The notes beneath the pieces were generated by a model that was given only the letters and a program-made list of their open reading frames with translations, ran no database searches and was not told where the DNA came from. A DNA stretch of 64,000 bases. Origin: Tenebrio molitor. Its lineage: Eukaryota; Arthropoda; Insecta; Coleoptera; Tenebrionidae. The stretch is from assembly GCF_963966145.1 (NCBI RefSeq), contig NC_091052.1, positions 4,154,001-4,218,000 on the forward strand, in the 5' to 3' direction. Made by a program: the position numbers and the translations under genes. This document shows, one piece after another, positions 13,758 through 28,659 of this stretch (the first letter of the stretch is position 1; each line of letters begins with the position of its first letter).

Positions 13758-16700
13758 ATTTGTTCAAACAATGGTTAGACCTGCGAGGTACTTTGCGACA
13801 TGTGTCGTGATATTTAACCTGTCACAGAAAAAGCACAATAGACAATCAAGTGAACAAAACTACTAGCCCAATTATTGCAATCCACCAAAGCGGAAGCTTT
13901 ATCGCTGCAAATGTAACGGATCATCGGAAATTAAAAAAATCTGCACGAACTCTCCTTCGGTAAGTATCCGGATATCTACAATTTTAATGAAGGAAAGTTT
14001 CTTTGCTAAAAAGTCTAGATATTTAACCAATTACACGCAAAAGCAAGTGCCGCAAAAACTGAGATAATTATTATATACATATTTGAAAATTGTTTTTGCG
14101 TTAGATTTACCATCAAATCGCGATTACGAATGGACACAATAACATCATCAGATTCTCGACGGTGCAATTATCTGTTTCCTCTTTTTAATTTTTAACACTA
14201 GACGAGGAAGGCAAAAAACATTATTTCTGGTCACGTGGAAACTGTTTCACAACTGTAATTCTTTGTCATCCGTTGTTACGTGAGCAGATCAACATCATGA
14301 CTGAGCAGTCATTGTGCTTCATATAACTCTTATTCGAAACTAGACTTAATTAACATTTGACACAGAAGAAATGTCGGGGAGACCAATTAAAAAAATAAAA
14401 CGGAAACTTAGGTAATAGTTTATTTTAATAATTAAGAAACACTGTCATTTTTGAAACGATTGTCTCGATAAATTTTAGGAAAGCAAACTGGAAGTTCCTC
14501 CTCCACTCTTTCGAATCGTGCATGTAGTAGCTTCTGTTCAACTTTCAATTTTCCACCCCGTAATCCTCCAGAGTTCACACGGGTCTGATGCAGTAAAATA
14601 GCTCACATCTTAACAAGAAATTAATTTCAACGGTCAAACGTGATCCTGAAACGGAATGTTGTCTTAACATCGCTTCTAACTTAACGATCTGACCCCAGGT
14701 TCATATTATAATTTTCTGTTTTATGTTCACACATGTGACCATGCAACAAACGCAATAGAAATAAGACATTTTCACTGTAGAAATTGTTTTGGGCGTTAAC
14801 CTGATCGTTTCCGTCAAAAATTTAAAACGTCGGATTTAAGACACGGAAAAAATGGAAAAACGACGCCATACCAATTATTATGTGAAATAATGATTTCACT
14901 TTATTTGTTGACGCAACTTACATGTGTGAACAATTATAAATTAACATTTCCCGCGTCAGGAAAAATCCAATTGAACAAACACTTCCTAGTCGTGGAAATG
15001 TAGGCAGGTGAGTTTCCCATTAAATGCATTAGCCGCTTCTACAGTTTCCTTCCTACTCTTTGATCGAATTACATCCTTAAACAAGCAAACACGCACAATT
15101 AATGCTTTCAGCCCCACGTTTCATCTCTTTCACTGATTTCCGATTAACCTTCTTACGGTTTCAATTCTAATTCGATCAAAAGAGGATGGTAGAAAGTAAA
15201 ATGACCAATTCTTTCCTCCACTTTGCCTCGTGTTGCACTATAAATTGCAACAATTTAATAATTTTCATACTCTTTACACTAGATTCTATTTACGCTACAA
15301 TTAAATATGTAGAGCAGAATATCCAACAATAGCTGCGAGCTGCATACGATCAGATGGAAAGCAGAGAAATTACCACAAAAACTACTAAAAAACGATACGT
15401 ATCACATGGACGATCACAGTTTCGTTTATTTGGAGAGGATCTCAACAATTAATTATAATAAACTGTCACTTTTCTAGACGACAGAACCGAGGAAATGTTA
15501 GAACTTGGTTTCTATAACAAAGCAAAAACATAATGCGCATACATATTGATAGCAAAGTATTCATTAAGCCGCAATTAACTCCACAATAATTATCACCTAT
15601 ACTTTGTTCGTTTCTTTGTGAGGTATTTTCATAAAATGCACTCTTTTTTTTTTAGCTATAAACCATCCGATTACCACGGTAAGTGAAACGGCGATCCGGT
15701 CCAGTTATATACAATGAAAATGTTCGATTGTAAGAAAGTAAAATCGTATTTATCTGAAATAAAACCTGGAAGAATTTTTTGCAAGTTGAAAATTTTCTCC
15801 ACGTATTAATTGCGTAATAATTATGCAAATCATAACACTTCTAAATTAATTAAGTCAAAAGCTTAAACTTATACATGTTGTCGTTAATTACTGATTAACA
15901 GTAATATTGCTTGTTAGTACTTCCTCGACTGACAATTATTAGCATAACAACCACTGAAATGAAGTAACTAACCATTTGCATCATTAAAAATGTAAATTAT
16001 ACATCAATACGTGGTTACATAGATTTAACTGTATTCCGTAAGTATGATTATCTGGAATCCTCGATTTTCTTTATTAATATATTTAATATGTAATTATCAA
16101 ATGATACGTGGGAGAATCTCGATAAATAAACATTTTGTCAGAAGTAATAAGTACTCACATAATTTATTTATGTTCAAAGCAAAGAGTATTATTTTAAAAG
16201 GTGCTGTTTCAATTATAATTTATTGATAACGTTTCCTTTGGTTTCTAATAAATTTTGATAAACTGGATAGTTCTCAGGTGGTCGGTTATGCTAAGAAAAG
16301 AAAGTTGCGTTGAACAAGTCGTAAAATTGAATAAAATGGGTTGAAAACCCATTTATTAGATCTACAAATAAATACAAATGCACACCTTGGTCTTAAGCAG
16401 TTTCACCGGATGTCAAAAAGGTTAAAGTTGGACGTCTGTACAAATTCAATACTGTAAATGGACAAGAATACTCATATACATATTAGCATTGGTGTGGCAG
16501 CATAAGTAAAAGCGAAATAACGCAACAAGGCCTAATTTACGATTATTGAATAAAGCAAATGGTAAAAACGTAATCTGGGAATTGTTTTTAAGGTAAAAGA
16601 TATGAAGCTGTCAAATTGCAATGCGCTAATAAAAAAAACTATTTGTGAAAGCAATTCAGAGTAACACAAAAAACTTCGAACAATTTATCTCTTTGAGGGG

Positions 16701-19700
16701 CTAAGACGCTGGCACTAAAGGTGTATAATAGTGACAGTTAGAAAAATAACAACAAAGAACAGATACCCACGTGTCTTACGTGTTAGGATTATGAAGTTTG
16801 TTGAATTAATGTTCACTAAAAGAAATTTGTCTATGTTTCTATAACCATTAGGACGTTCGGAGCGTTGACCATATTTGTTTGGACACAAGTGGGAGGATCA
16901 TGTTCAAATGTGTAAGGCAAAAAGACTTAACTGTTAATAAGTAGTTTTATGGTAATTCGAGCAATATAATAAGTTCCGAATAAAAATATAAAATTTATAT
17001 CCTGATACAGCTACCTACATAATTTTTATATTTTCCAAAGTAGAATCGTAAATTCAAAACCGTTTTCTGCACGCCATTCGTGTCGATATAAATAACGTTC
17101 GTTGCAAATAATATTTTAAGACTAGATTATTTCAACAACGAATAATCAGGACTTCAATTTATCGAAAGGTATTCCACAGCAAAATTTCATAAATCTTTTT
17201 CGCCCAATTTTATTTCAACAAAATACAATTCTGCGTTATCAAAAATAATTATGAGAACTTATCCTCTTGGATAGCCTACTTGCCTAGTTCGATACGTGAA
17301 AGTTTATGTGTCTACTGGCAATGGGTAGAAGACGAAGTCGAATCACTCACCTATAACAATAAAACAAAATTAATCAATTCATTAAGGCCGAGGAAAAAAT
17401 AAAAACAAAAATGAAACGAGGTTAAATGACCATGATCTAGTAATCCTCCAATCAGTGATGTAAAGCAACCGACTATCAAACATCAGTCTGATTTTTAAAA
17501 TGATTTTATTCAAAAAAAAGTCAGGTGAATCACTCTTATTCGCAAAACGAGTCAAGTGTGCTTGTCAACTGGATTTTGACTGATGGCCTAACACTACAAT
17601 GTTACGCTTTAGATTAACCTGGATGATGTATGAGTATTCTGGATAATAATATCACGCTGTCTTTCAATTTCACTTTGACATGCAAAACTGGATTTTTTAC
17701 AGCAGATTGACTTAAGGATAAATGAAACGAGTAATAATGAAATGATACTAACAGCCTGGAACAGACCTTGTCTGTATCTCAAGAGTTTAATTGTTTGTCT
17801 GCGCGCCATATGTTGCAATGAAAATTGAATTGACAAAGCATGACTCGAGGTACAATCAGCCTTAACTGTCTGTATAACTCGCCAATTTCAGGGAATTTTA
17901 CCTCATAACTAATTTACTGTCAAAACCATCTAAATTTCAATGTCTCCATTTTTTTAAATTCAACGTTTAGCAAATACTGGAAGTTTTTGTGTCAAAATTG
18001 TATTTATCTGGTGTATCCAGATACAGTTACAGACAAAAATCAATTGTCACTACACAAATACCTAAGATTGAAACCAATAATAGCCGACGTGACAAACAAC
18101 AGTTTCGTTTTATGAATTCTAGAAACCGCAACTCCGAGAAAAATGATTTTGGGAATTACGTAGTTTTAAAAAACGGAAATACAGTTAGGTTTATGTAACA
18201 TCTGAAAAAGAGATTAGGTATATTTTGTCAGTGTCATGTGAATATATTTTACAAACTCGACAGATTTAACAATTAGATATTTAATTAACAAAAACGTTCA
18301 TTCCGCGACTGTTGAGGATGTTGCAATAACTTATTTGGAACTTTCACTTTGTCTCTTGGTAAAGTCAATCATTCGTTGCACGAAAAAATGTTTCTGCGAG
18401 ATGAAACTTGAAGAGAGCAATAATTAACTTTAATATTTGACGACGGCGAGATGACATCTGGTAAAAAATTTAAGATGACTGCTCGCTCTGCGAACCAGGA
18501 AAATGGCAAAATTACTGGCAAGAACAACGCAGGATCTTTAATAAACCATAAGGAAGTGACAGCAAATGTTCAACATTATAAATTAATTGAAACAATTCTG
18601 ATAATTGGATACAAATTGTTCCGCATAGATGAAATTAAAAATTAACACAACACGTTTCTGTTAGAAACGTGGTGAACATTCGAATCAGATTAGAGTCCAG
18701 TTTTAGATGATTCTTGTTCTTTTTGTGCTCCAGAGTCGTCGAAATTTTAACGGCAAGATAAAATTAATCGCATTACAAAACCTCCAGAGCTAGCTAATTT
18801 CGATAGATTCAAAACTGTTGTTTTTTTTTTGTTTATCTAATCAACTTTCCTCTGTACTCTTCATTTGCATAAATGCAGAAAAACACTGACTGTAATATAA
18901 CAACAATAATTTTACGACCTTCGTATGAGAAAAACGTTAATTTTATAGGTAATTGTTTGTGTTTTACAAAGTATATAAAAATAACAAAATAAAAAATGTA
19001 GTACGATTCCTTGGAAGTGATGTAGTCAAGGTAACTCAGATTTCAACTGAGTATTATTGACCGTTATCGGCGGGTTACTGGGACTTGAGGCCACGAAGAA
19101 CCGGCTGAAGACCAAGTGTGCATGTGGAACCTGAGACAACCTCTTTTGCTCCGGAGCTTCGGGCGTGAATATTGTTATTTTTATGGGTAACTAACACATG
19201 ACTGAGAAAGTGTGGTCTCACCTGCCACAGACTAAAAACTCTTCATTTGTAACAATATTCGATAACGCGAGTGCTAATTCTAGACGAATGCTCGATCACA
19301 TCAAGAGTTCCTTGAAGAAATGAGAAAAGCACGGAGAGCACCCTCACTCGAGGAAAGTAGTCCAGCATATGCACAATGAATCGATATAAAGTGTACATCT
19401 ATCGAGTTTTTGGAAACAAAATTTAATTACATATTTCGATGAAGTGTAACCACGAATTCCACTCGCTTGCCTCACTTAATTAACTTCCCGGTTGAAAAAA
19501 ATCAATTGAATAACATAACAAATTAATAGGACTATTAGTTCGACTTCCAGTCAGTTGCACAACACAGAATTTTGCAGCAATCGCGTGTAGGTTAGTATAT
19601 CTTGAATTGACGTCATCACCATTGTCTGCTAACTGTACCAAGATTTATTGGTAGAAGACAATAAAACGGCAATCCTGGCATGTTATTGTACAACTTGAAC

Positions 19701-22700
19701 GACATCAAAGAGTTACGTAATTTGAGCGACATATCGGCATATCGTAAGGCGATCGATCAACTTGCAAAGTGGACTTAAAAGACCACTTTGTTTAATTTAA
19801 TTCCGCGAAAAGAGAAACATACTTCAATTATCAGATAGGTGGGTCTCATCACGAACCATTTTTACCATAATTAATTTCCAGAACAAAGAAGTGGTCTTTG
19901 TTTTACGGCAAATTAGCAAAATGGATTTTCTGTTTCAACAAATCATAAATTGTTTGAAGGTCAAAGACATTGATGAAATAGTATCAAGCGGCAACAGCCA
20001 CCGCCCTGTCCTACCCCACCCGATTATCGACTGATAAAACGTGAAATTTTCGTGCCATCACTGGAGACACCACACATTTTTATACACTTTACTACAACAT
20101 AAACTTTTAAAATATTATTTTAAGGTTCATGCGAAAATTACGTCGATCACGCGAACGTCCGACCAACCGGTGTAATTACTGTGATACAAAAATTAAATTG
20201 GTTTTATTTAGTTATTTGCTGTCTAAATAATATAATTTAGAGTCTATTACGTCCGCAAAAAACCATCGGGTTATGTATTTGGATACCTCCTTTGAAAATA
20301 CGAGCGTACCAAGTCAAGGGGAAAAATCTGCATCAAAAATGTATACCACTTCCAATTATGAATACTGATCTGGTAATCTAATGTAAAACATCACGAACCA
20401 AATTGTGGAAATTCGTACCAGCCTTCTTTGGATTGCCACCGCACGCGATATGATAGAACTCATCGCGAGGGTGCTGTCAAGTGAAAAGTACTCTAAAAGC
20501 TTTAAAACGGGCATAAATCTTTTTCGTCAAAAAATTCCGTGCGGTTTTAAAAAATTTTACAAAAAATAAAAGACATGGATACGCAATGTTGTAATGCTAT
20601 TTTCTCAACGTTAAACTGTTAAATTAGATTAAAACGTCGCTTTGCATTCACTTTTACCAACTATATTTGGATCCCCGATAATTATCGATTCGTTTCTGGT
20701 AACTATGAAATTACATCTTTCGCACACAAAAGAAAGTAAACAATTAAATTCGTAGTAAATAACACTTTCGTTGCTTTTTATGTCGGCTGAAGTAGATTTT
20801 TAACGTTTTCTGTTTGCATTTTTAAGCATTCGAATACAGTAATTTGAGTATCACGAATCAAATAATTATAGGGGAACGAGATGAGCCAATATTGAGCCAT
20901 TCTATCAACGGAGAACCTAAGAGATGATTAAATCTGGATATCGACAATACAAGAGACACGCTGGCTTCTCTTGAGTAATGCCAACCTTCACGAATAAACC
21001 TAATCCAGGAGATGACGCCAATTTTTATTTTATTATTATGTCGTCATAATATCAAAATTTTTTCATGTTCCAAGTTTCTATAATAGGATAGTTTTCTCAT
21101 TCCTTTTTTACCAATGTAAGGTCAACGATGTTTCAGTAACAATGTGCGTTACAACTACTACAACTACATTATTGCTTTCTCTAAATTTATTATTGCAAAA
21201 AAGTGAAACACGCGAGATTTTTACACTAGTTACATCACCTGAAACAAAATCACTTCATGACCATACATGGAAAGCTGCTAACCAGACACAATAATATCAG
21301 AAAGGTATGTGCTACTACGTAACTATGGATAAGACATAGAATGCATATCTGCTGTCAATGCAAACTGCCGTTTGATTATTAATTTATTAATATACATCAC
21401 ACGAAATAGATACCATATTGCAACCTGTCCGATTTGCAATACGCAAATTGAACAAAATGTTAAATCGGTGTTACTCGACCTAGTCCTTTTTATCGTATCG
21501 ATTGGACAAAGCTTGCATGCAGTACTGCAACCGGCCATCTCCGCAGCTCAAACGCCAATCGACAGCTCCCTTCGTCTAAAATTAGCGCCCTTATTTATAG
21601 TCGATTGAGATATCCCACGATATTAATGGTAAATCCCACAGCGTTTACCAACAGAAATTCGCCTATAAAATATTGTAGCCAGACAATATGATACTGTTGC
21701 CATGGAGGCCGCCCGCTTTGTCACCACATTTACAAACCTCCGAATGTGGGATTTCAACATATAGACTGAAATCCGAGTGCATTGTTCTAGGGGTTGTGCA
21801 GTGGAGAGAATGGAAGAGGTGATGATAAGACCTTCAACTCGAGATTTTAACGATGGGTTCCACAAAGAAAATGGAATGGATATAACACGGTTCTTGGATA
21901 AAGCAACCAATTAAAAAAGGCAACATTTGCAAACCGATGCTATCAATTATGCCAGGAGTGAAGCTGGAAACACTATAATTAACAATAAAGCGTTATGGTG
22001 CATCGACAATTGACTACCGTTAGAGACCCGATAACACATCGCCATGAAAAGAAGCGGATGCACTTGAAAAATTAACGCTCTCATTATTGTATATTTGGAA
22101 TGTTGTACGCGAGTGTAATTATCAATTACAGAAGCGAATCTCGTAAAATCCACATTCGAGCGAAAAATTGTGTGGAGGGTTCAGTGACCCAAACTTTATT
22201 TGTATCGCATTTAAACAAAGTTGAAATTGACTTTCGCAAAGCTCCAGGTTTAACTGAACCCGCAGTTAGATCCAATGGGCAGACATAACTGTTACGACAT
22301 GGTTTATCAGTGCAATTCTATCAATCGATAGTACTGCAGCAACAATAGAGCGACTCGACAATTTGATGGACTTATGCAAATCAAGTGAAAGAAAATCTTC
22401 ACGTGAGACCACCGTGGCGGGATTTTGTAACCTTCACGTTAAAAAGAAATACGTTTGTGGACAAAATTAAAAGTCATTTTGAACGGTGCAGCTGTGTGGA
22501 AGCTTCGTTTTATTACACGTCGAGTAAATTTTTAAATTGAAAGCTTTCAAATAATCAGTCGTGCCATTTACATGACATAAATGAATGTTTAACAAACGCG
22601 TTAGTACCGAATGAAGAGTGTTGCATCGCTTTTAAGTTACTTAATGCAAATGTTAATCTTTGAATTTAATTAATTTCTTGAAATATTTTGTAACTGCAAG

Positions 22701-25700
22701 AACAGTTTTTACTCAATAGTACTTCCCTTGTTAACAACAATCCTTTAGAAATTTTCCTTTACGCGAATCGTTGCGAAAGCGTTTTGTGAGCAAATTTATT
22801 TAATTTTGATAGCTTTTCAAAAATCGACCTTGAAGAAAACTTCGACCTTTTGATACACCTACTTATCATTGATCGTCCTCATTTTCACCTAACAAACAAT
22901 TAAAATAATCTACATAAAAAACAAAATTACGTAACTGTGCAATTAAAAGCGGAAAAACGCGAATAGTTACAAATCTGTACTTCTTGAATTTTGATAAATA
23001 CCTAGTCAAAAAAAAAAACGGTGTTAAATATGTATTTTTCTCATTCTTCTGTGCAACGCAAAAATATTTTTACGACTTCGCACATTAAGCGATAAGCGTA
23101 AAAAAAACTTTAATCATCACCTTGTTGAGAAGACAAAAGCTGAAACATAATTACCAGATCAAATACGATATTTCTGGAATTAGAATATCCTTGATTCGAG
23201 TCTCACCATTGTTGTTTTGCAAAAAATAACGTGAATCCGCTTAATAATAAGCTGGAAGAGTCTTTCGATATTTGAATCGCTGCTTGAGAAAAATTTAGAC
23301 TAAGAATCGGAAGCAGTTCTGGTTACTTTTTTGTTCCGCATCCTCATCGTGTGATGAACGAGTTAATTATCCACACTAGTGTATTTCCGCCACTTCATTT
23401 CATTAGAAATGAAGAACTATATTTATAGAGTGGTGGAAAAGCAAGTCATCAAACACTGCAATTCAGGATGTCCGACAGCTATAACAAGATTTTTTTCAGC
23501 TTTTAGTGTTACTTTGGACAGTTGTCGAATTGAAAATAGATGTCAGGTAAAAATCTGACGAGCGTGTAACTTCTATTTCGTGTATTCAAAAAGTAAAAGG
23601 TGATGTAGTTTTAGGTTAGCAACAAAAACTACTACTATTGAATTGTTCTTGGGAAAACAAGATTTCCAAATGTTTAGAAACTTGAAGAAAAACATTGCAG
23701 TGTGAAAGAGAGCGTGATCTGGAAGGTCCTGGTTCCTCTGTGTCAAATAAACAAGACACATTTTAAGGTCCGAACATTGAAATCTTAATGGGCAAAACCT
23801 GCACTGTTACAGTAATAAAGAAAATTGCTTCAAGAGCAGTTCGTGAACTAGACTGCATCTAATTGTTTTAATAAAAGCGGGTACTTTTTGTTCGATCTTA
23901 TATGCCTTCCATTGTATTGAGAAAAAGTGTTGGCCATTAAGGTTAATTGGACATAATCGTCGCTTTTACTGTTCAAATAACGCAATCTGTGTAATTATTT
24001 TTAAGTGGAGCTTATATTTAAGATACAAAACTAAGATATTTAATTTTTTGAAAACAATATCCACCTTCAAAGACATACACCTGCCATTTTTTGTACTTCA
24101 CATCGTGAACATGTGAATAATCTTCAGGCGATTAACTGGGATCAGATAAGACTGAACTGGTTTATCATTCAACTCGAACAACTTTTAAGAAAATATGACC
24201 CAGAATAGATTTGATTTCCGCATGTAGGTATCCTACTAATTTCGGTTAAGTTAATTAGTGTTTTCGAATGTGCCGGACCGAGAAACAATTCAGAACGTGT
24301 TTTTAATATTTAACTGTTTGGAAAAAATTGAAACCTTGGTTCCTGAAAGGTTAGCTGTAATTGCTGCCGTCACAATCACGACTGAAAATACGTGATGTGA
24401 TGTGATGTCATTCTGACGTACTGAAAATACAAAACCCACTGGTATTCAATAATCGCGATTTTTCTCTTAAACACCTTTACCATTAAAAGTAAGTGTTATC
24501 ACCGACTGTGAAGTGACTCATTGCCCCAGAGTGGCAAGAATAACTATCCAATGATAAATCACTTCTTTCGCAAGAGTGAACGCCTTAGGTTTGATGATAA
24601 ACCACTTCACGGTTACATTCTGACTCTGAGGTAATAATTATCATTCTACGGACATTACTACGGAAACTTGATGGATTATCGAATGAAAAAAACAGCAACC
24701 CTCACCTCCGGGTTAATAACATCAAACACTACTTAATGAAAAATCAATTCCAACCAAAAAAATACATATGTACTACTTTAATGTATGGCTCTCTTTAAAT
24801 AGATGGTGCGAATGCTAAATGAAGAAAGTGTCCGTTAATGACTTGTAATAGTTGTTCCAAAATAGCTCAATTCGCACCAGGTCAGTGTGTTAAAATATCA
24901 AAATGCACATTAACCGTACGTATCACGGATGGCACAATATGGCGATTTCACACATTCATAATGTGGGGAACCAAAAATTGAACAAACAATGCGTTTCCAA
25001 CGAGAATAAGCGAAATTTGAATTTTATATTAATCACATTTGCAAGATAATCTCAATAATGTTTGCTAGAGAAACTGTACAAAATGCGATTTGTAGAGGCT
25101 ATTATTTCAAAAGTCCAGCTGTTTATCTCACGAACAATAAGTTTCACAAACAAAACAAAAATATTCCAGTTTGCTGTGCAGCGTTGGAAAAGTTCAGAAG
25201 ACGCATTACCAAGAGAGCTATAAATTCCGTTTAAGTCTTTTTCCAGAAGTATGAATCATTGGATGAAATGAAAATAGGTGAGCAACTCCATGTGGTAAAT
25301 TATAAATAATTTCACCTCAAGTTTCATATATGAACAAGTAAAACTGGAATTACATGTTCACCATAAAAATGCTCTTTACATTCCACTAATGCAGCTCGCT
25401 CTGCTGGAAGACTACCCCATTCGACAGTTCCTGCGAGATGCTTAAATATATCAGCCAACCGGAATGCCCTTGGATAAATTATGAACCTGCATTTGTGATT
25501 AATTTACAGTCACTGGCTAGTAATTTTATGACCCTATGAGCGTTTCCACTTGTAATTATTACACCGCTTCAAAATAAAGCAAAACTGGATAATGCCTACA
25601 GTTCACTTTTGTCAATGAAGTTGTCTCACACTGGGACTGCTTATTACGTACGAAAAAAGTAGCACACGCACGACCCAAGAAGCATAATGCATGTCATTTT

Positions 25701-27659
25701 GGTAAAAAATTATGTTTTCTTTTGGACAAAAGCTTGTAAATCGTCTCTTGTGCTTGCTATCGTACGACCTCAACATGCAATAATTCTACAAACATTGCAG
25801 AATAATTTGTATGGGAATGGAATTATTGTTATCTGTGATGCGTTCTTTTGCGATAATCGGGGAGTGTTGGTGCGAAAGTGTAATGTTTTAAAATTGCAAC
25901 ACTGCATAAATTTATTACTCTTTTTCAAAATCATTTTCGCGATTCGCTTTTACCGCTTGGTTGTTCACCAATCAATCTTATGGGATTTCATCACACCAGC
26001 TAGAAATTGTTTTCCGACTAAATTGACATCATCAGCAGCAGGAAGGCAACGGTCCATTCAAAATTACGAACATTCCATTCTTGTCAAGGAGGATTCAAGG
26101 ACCTCTTTTCGTTACCTGCGACTTTCAAATACTCTCCAGACTGGATAAATGATGTATATAAAATGCACTGTTTAACACTCGTTCCGTACATATTCATAGT
26201 TTTGAAGATTACTTTTATTAAGTAATTTATTCCAATACTTCAGTTCATTGAATTAAATTAACGGTATTCATCCTTGCACAGTCAATGGTTAATAAAACAA
26301 CCAGTTGTTCTGATGCGGGTAAGCGTTTTACGACTCGGTTTCCATTTTTAACGCGACCCAAAACCAAACGGTGGTCCAAATCTGGGTGTTTTTTTATTAA
26401 AGAATAAACGATATTTTTCTTTACTTTCTTCTCTTTCAATAGCTGTTTTGTACAAACTATAAGCCTAGTTATTTCTGAATGAGAGACCTACAAAACTGCG
26501 ACATGAGAAACTTATTACGATCAATTTGGTTATTTTTTGTGTATCTGAAACCATAATAAAGGTACAGTAATAGTCAAACCCAGTGAATCAGACCACGAAA
26601 TTCCGGCAATAATAATGGTTAATAAGGTAAAAATCCAGCGCTAGAAATGGCAAATCGGAATAACCGAAGGCGCACATCCGCAAAGTTTTTTTTTTTTTAA
26701 TGAACAAATATTGACATTCCCACTTTAGAAATTTAGGAAAATATTGACCAATGGTGCGCTACTGGAATGTTTATCTAAAAATTCCGCAAGAGATAGTAAC
26801 TTTTTACTGAATTCTTTTCGACGTATTTTTTTCTCTGCATTACGACTGTGTTAAGAAACATGTGTCTTCTCTTGGGAAACACTCGTAAAAGCCAAACTGT
26901 AAAACCCCATCCGTACGTAAGAAATTTGCAAGTTTGTGACGTTCGCAACCTACCAGCTCTTATCAAGTGGTATACTAACTTTGATGTCTTATTCAGAAAG
27001 GATGATTTAATTTTGTTTACACATAATATGCTTGTAGAAACTGTTTGGTAACACCAGCAAAAAAAAACTCCAGTTCCATTAATTACACATATTTTCGGCT
27101 TCAAATCACTGATTAAAGGACGCTACCTGTGCAGCCATCCACTTACCGAGTACAAAAAGGGGGCCCCAGTGTTGTAGTATCCCCTGCTCATCTTGTCAAA
27201 GGTTCATATGCACCCTCGTCATCAACCACAAAACGGAAGTGAACCATTTCACTGAATTCACATAATTCTGTTCATTTCGGAAAACTACACATCATTTTAT
27301 TGAACAATGAACATTTTTAACGTTAATTAAGCAATGATAAGTTAACAAGGTCAGGTGATTTTTCACTGCGATATTGTAGCAAGCTGGTTTCCGACTGCTG
27401 TATGTAACATGCCGTGACGTAGGTTAATTTAATGCTTGATTAACGCATTTTATGAAGATAAATAATTTACAAATACAAATAAAATAACATACTAACAGCA
27501 CTGTTACCCTCCGTGAGTCACTTATAAACTGGCAATTTCCCGATTGTTTGGTTACCTGTCAAATTGTGCTCTTGGCCATCTCGCGGTGAAAGACCATATT
27601 AATAAACCCGCCAACTTGGTCGGTAATTTGAATAATGACTTCTCAAATTCTGATCATAC
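13758..27659. other. Long noncoding block
   Basis: About 13.9 kb with no gene I can support. Open frames such as 25687-26148 (+), 26775-27104 (-) and 21623-21910 (-) lack domains, plausible signal peptides or paired splice sites. No TE protein homology was recognised by eye. A small hairpin lies at about 23396-23420 (CTTCATTTC/GAAATGAAG). The region may hold regulatory DNA for a neighbouring gene, or small exons too short to recognise. Confidence 0.4.
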
Positions 27660-27661
27660 GA

Positions 27662-27672
27662 TTTATTTTATT
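27662..27672 (-). terminator. Overlapping AATAAA poly(A) signals for the 245-aa gene
   Basis: Read on the minus strand, two AATAAA hexamers occur 5 bp apart about 70 nt after the stop codon of the minus-strand gene at 27740, a normal place for its 3' end. Confidence 0.65.
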
Positions 27673-27739
27673 TATAAAAACATTCCGTTTACATTTTTAT
27701 GTCAAATTCTCTAAAAAAAGCAGTTCTGATTTTTTGTTT

Positions 27740-28477
27740 TCAATAAAAATTGTGAGACGGTAAAGTTCTGGACACGGCAGCTCCGCTGCTCGTAGGTTCT
27801 TGGCATTCACAAAGAACATTTGTCTTTTTGACTTGTAAATTATCACCGAGATTTTCTTCCAGTTGAAGGGACCTTTTTTCTATAGAACTATGTAACCGCG
27901 TAAGACGTTCATCAGAACAAGGAGCATTTTTTGTGATTTCGGTTACTAAATTTTTTATAATACCGTTAATAAAACCATCTACTGACTTTTCACTGATCGA
28001 ACTCGACCTTAAACGGTCTTCCCAGGTGTCCAATTTTTTGCTATCAATATTTCTAGAATTCGCCAGTTTCAATACTCCTTCAAAAATATCCAACTGTCTT
28101 GTAAAAGTTTTCTCGATGATTTCGAGAAGTTCCAATTCTGCTTGTTGTCGTGGTCTGTTATCATGAAACTTTTTATCCAAAACTGTCTTCAAAAGCTCGA
28201 TAACATTTCCGTCGATATCGACAGAACTCACAGAAGACGGTGTTTGCAAATCAAAGTCTCGTTCGACGTCAGCAAAACTGCGTTGGTCATAGGAAATTAT
28301 GCTGATTTCCTGATCTGCACCGTTGTTAAGCTCATATCTACCGGTACGAATTTTAGATAAAATATAGTTTTTGAGGGAACGAAGAAACTTGAATTTTCTA
28401 AAGATTAGCTCGTGGAAGGTTTCGTCTCTGCTGTTAACATTCGTATTAGATTTACTTCTAAACAAAAATCCGTCCAT
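27740..28477 (-). CDS. Uncharacterised 245-aa intracellular protein
   Basis: I do not recognise this protein. It is a single uninterrupted frame of 245 codons starting MDGFLFRSKS, with an in-frame TAA a few codons upstream of the ATG, so the start is well supported. There is no signal peptide or transmembrane segment. The middle (about residues 90-145) is charged and helical-looking (for example QAELELLEIIEKTFTRQLDI), followed by a Ser-rich patch and a second helical stretch (about 165-215). The C-terminus has a Cys pair (CEC) and a Ser/Ala-rich tail. Poly(A) signals follow about 70 nt after the stop. It lies 182 bp downstream of another same-strand unknown gene, so the two form a tandem pair. 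Codon use and length make a chance ORF unlikely. A helical scaffold role is only a guess. Confidence 0.75.
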   Translation of the reverse strand: MDGFLFRSKSNTNVNSRDETFHELIFRKFKFLRSLKNYILSKIRTGRYELNNGADQEISIISYDQRSFADVERDFDLQTPSSVSSVDIDGNVIELLKTVLDKKFHDNRPRQQAELELLEIIEKTFTRQLDIFEGVLKLANSRNIDSKKLDTWEDRLRSSSISEKSVDGFINGIIKNLVTEITKNAPCSDERLTRLHSSIEKRSLQLEENLGDNLQVKKTNVLCECQEPTSSGAAVSRTLPSHNFY

Positions 28478-28659
28478 TAATTTGATTCCGATAAATTACA
28501 CAAAAATTTTAGTAAAAATTAAATTCTTAGTTAAAGCACCTAATGTCATTCTGACTGTCGCACTCTTGATAATTGTGAAAAAGACAAACAAAAACAACTT
28601 TACTGTACTGTCACATGTAACGTCAAAATTGGAGTACCTATAATTCTCTCTCGACCAAC
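28478..28659 (-). promoter_or_regulatory. 182-bp spacer between two tandem minus-strand genes
   Basis: The spacer contains the short 3' flank of the upstream gene and must hold the promoter and 5' UTR of the 245-aa gene unless the two share a transcript. No TATA box is obvious. The tightness suggests either an overlapping terminator and promoter or dicistronic transcription. Confidence 0.4.

Noticed and set aside
21323..22288. Cluster of overlapping ORFs on both strands
   Set aside because: Frames on opposite strands mirror each other and none shows a domain; typical of a locally stop-poor stretch.
25687..26148. 153-codon + strand ORF
   Set aside because: No domain, signal peptide or splice context; hydrophobic and aromatic residues scattered as in random AT-rich translation. 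Not called without transcript evidence.
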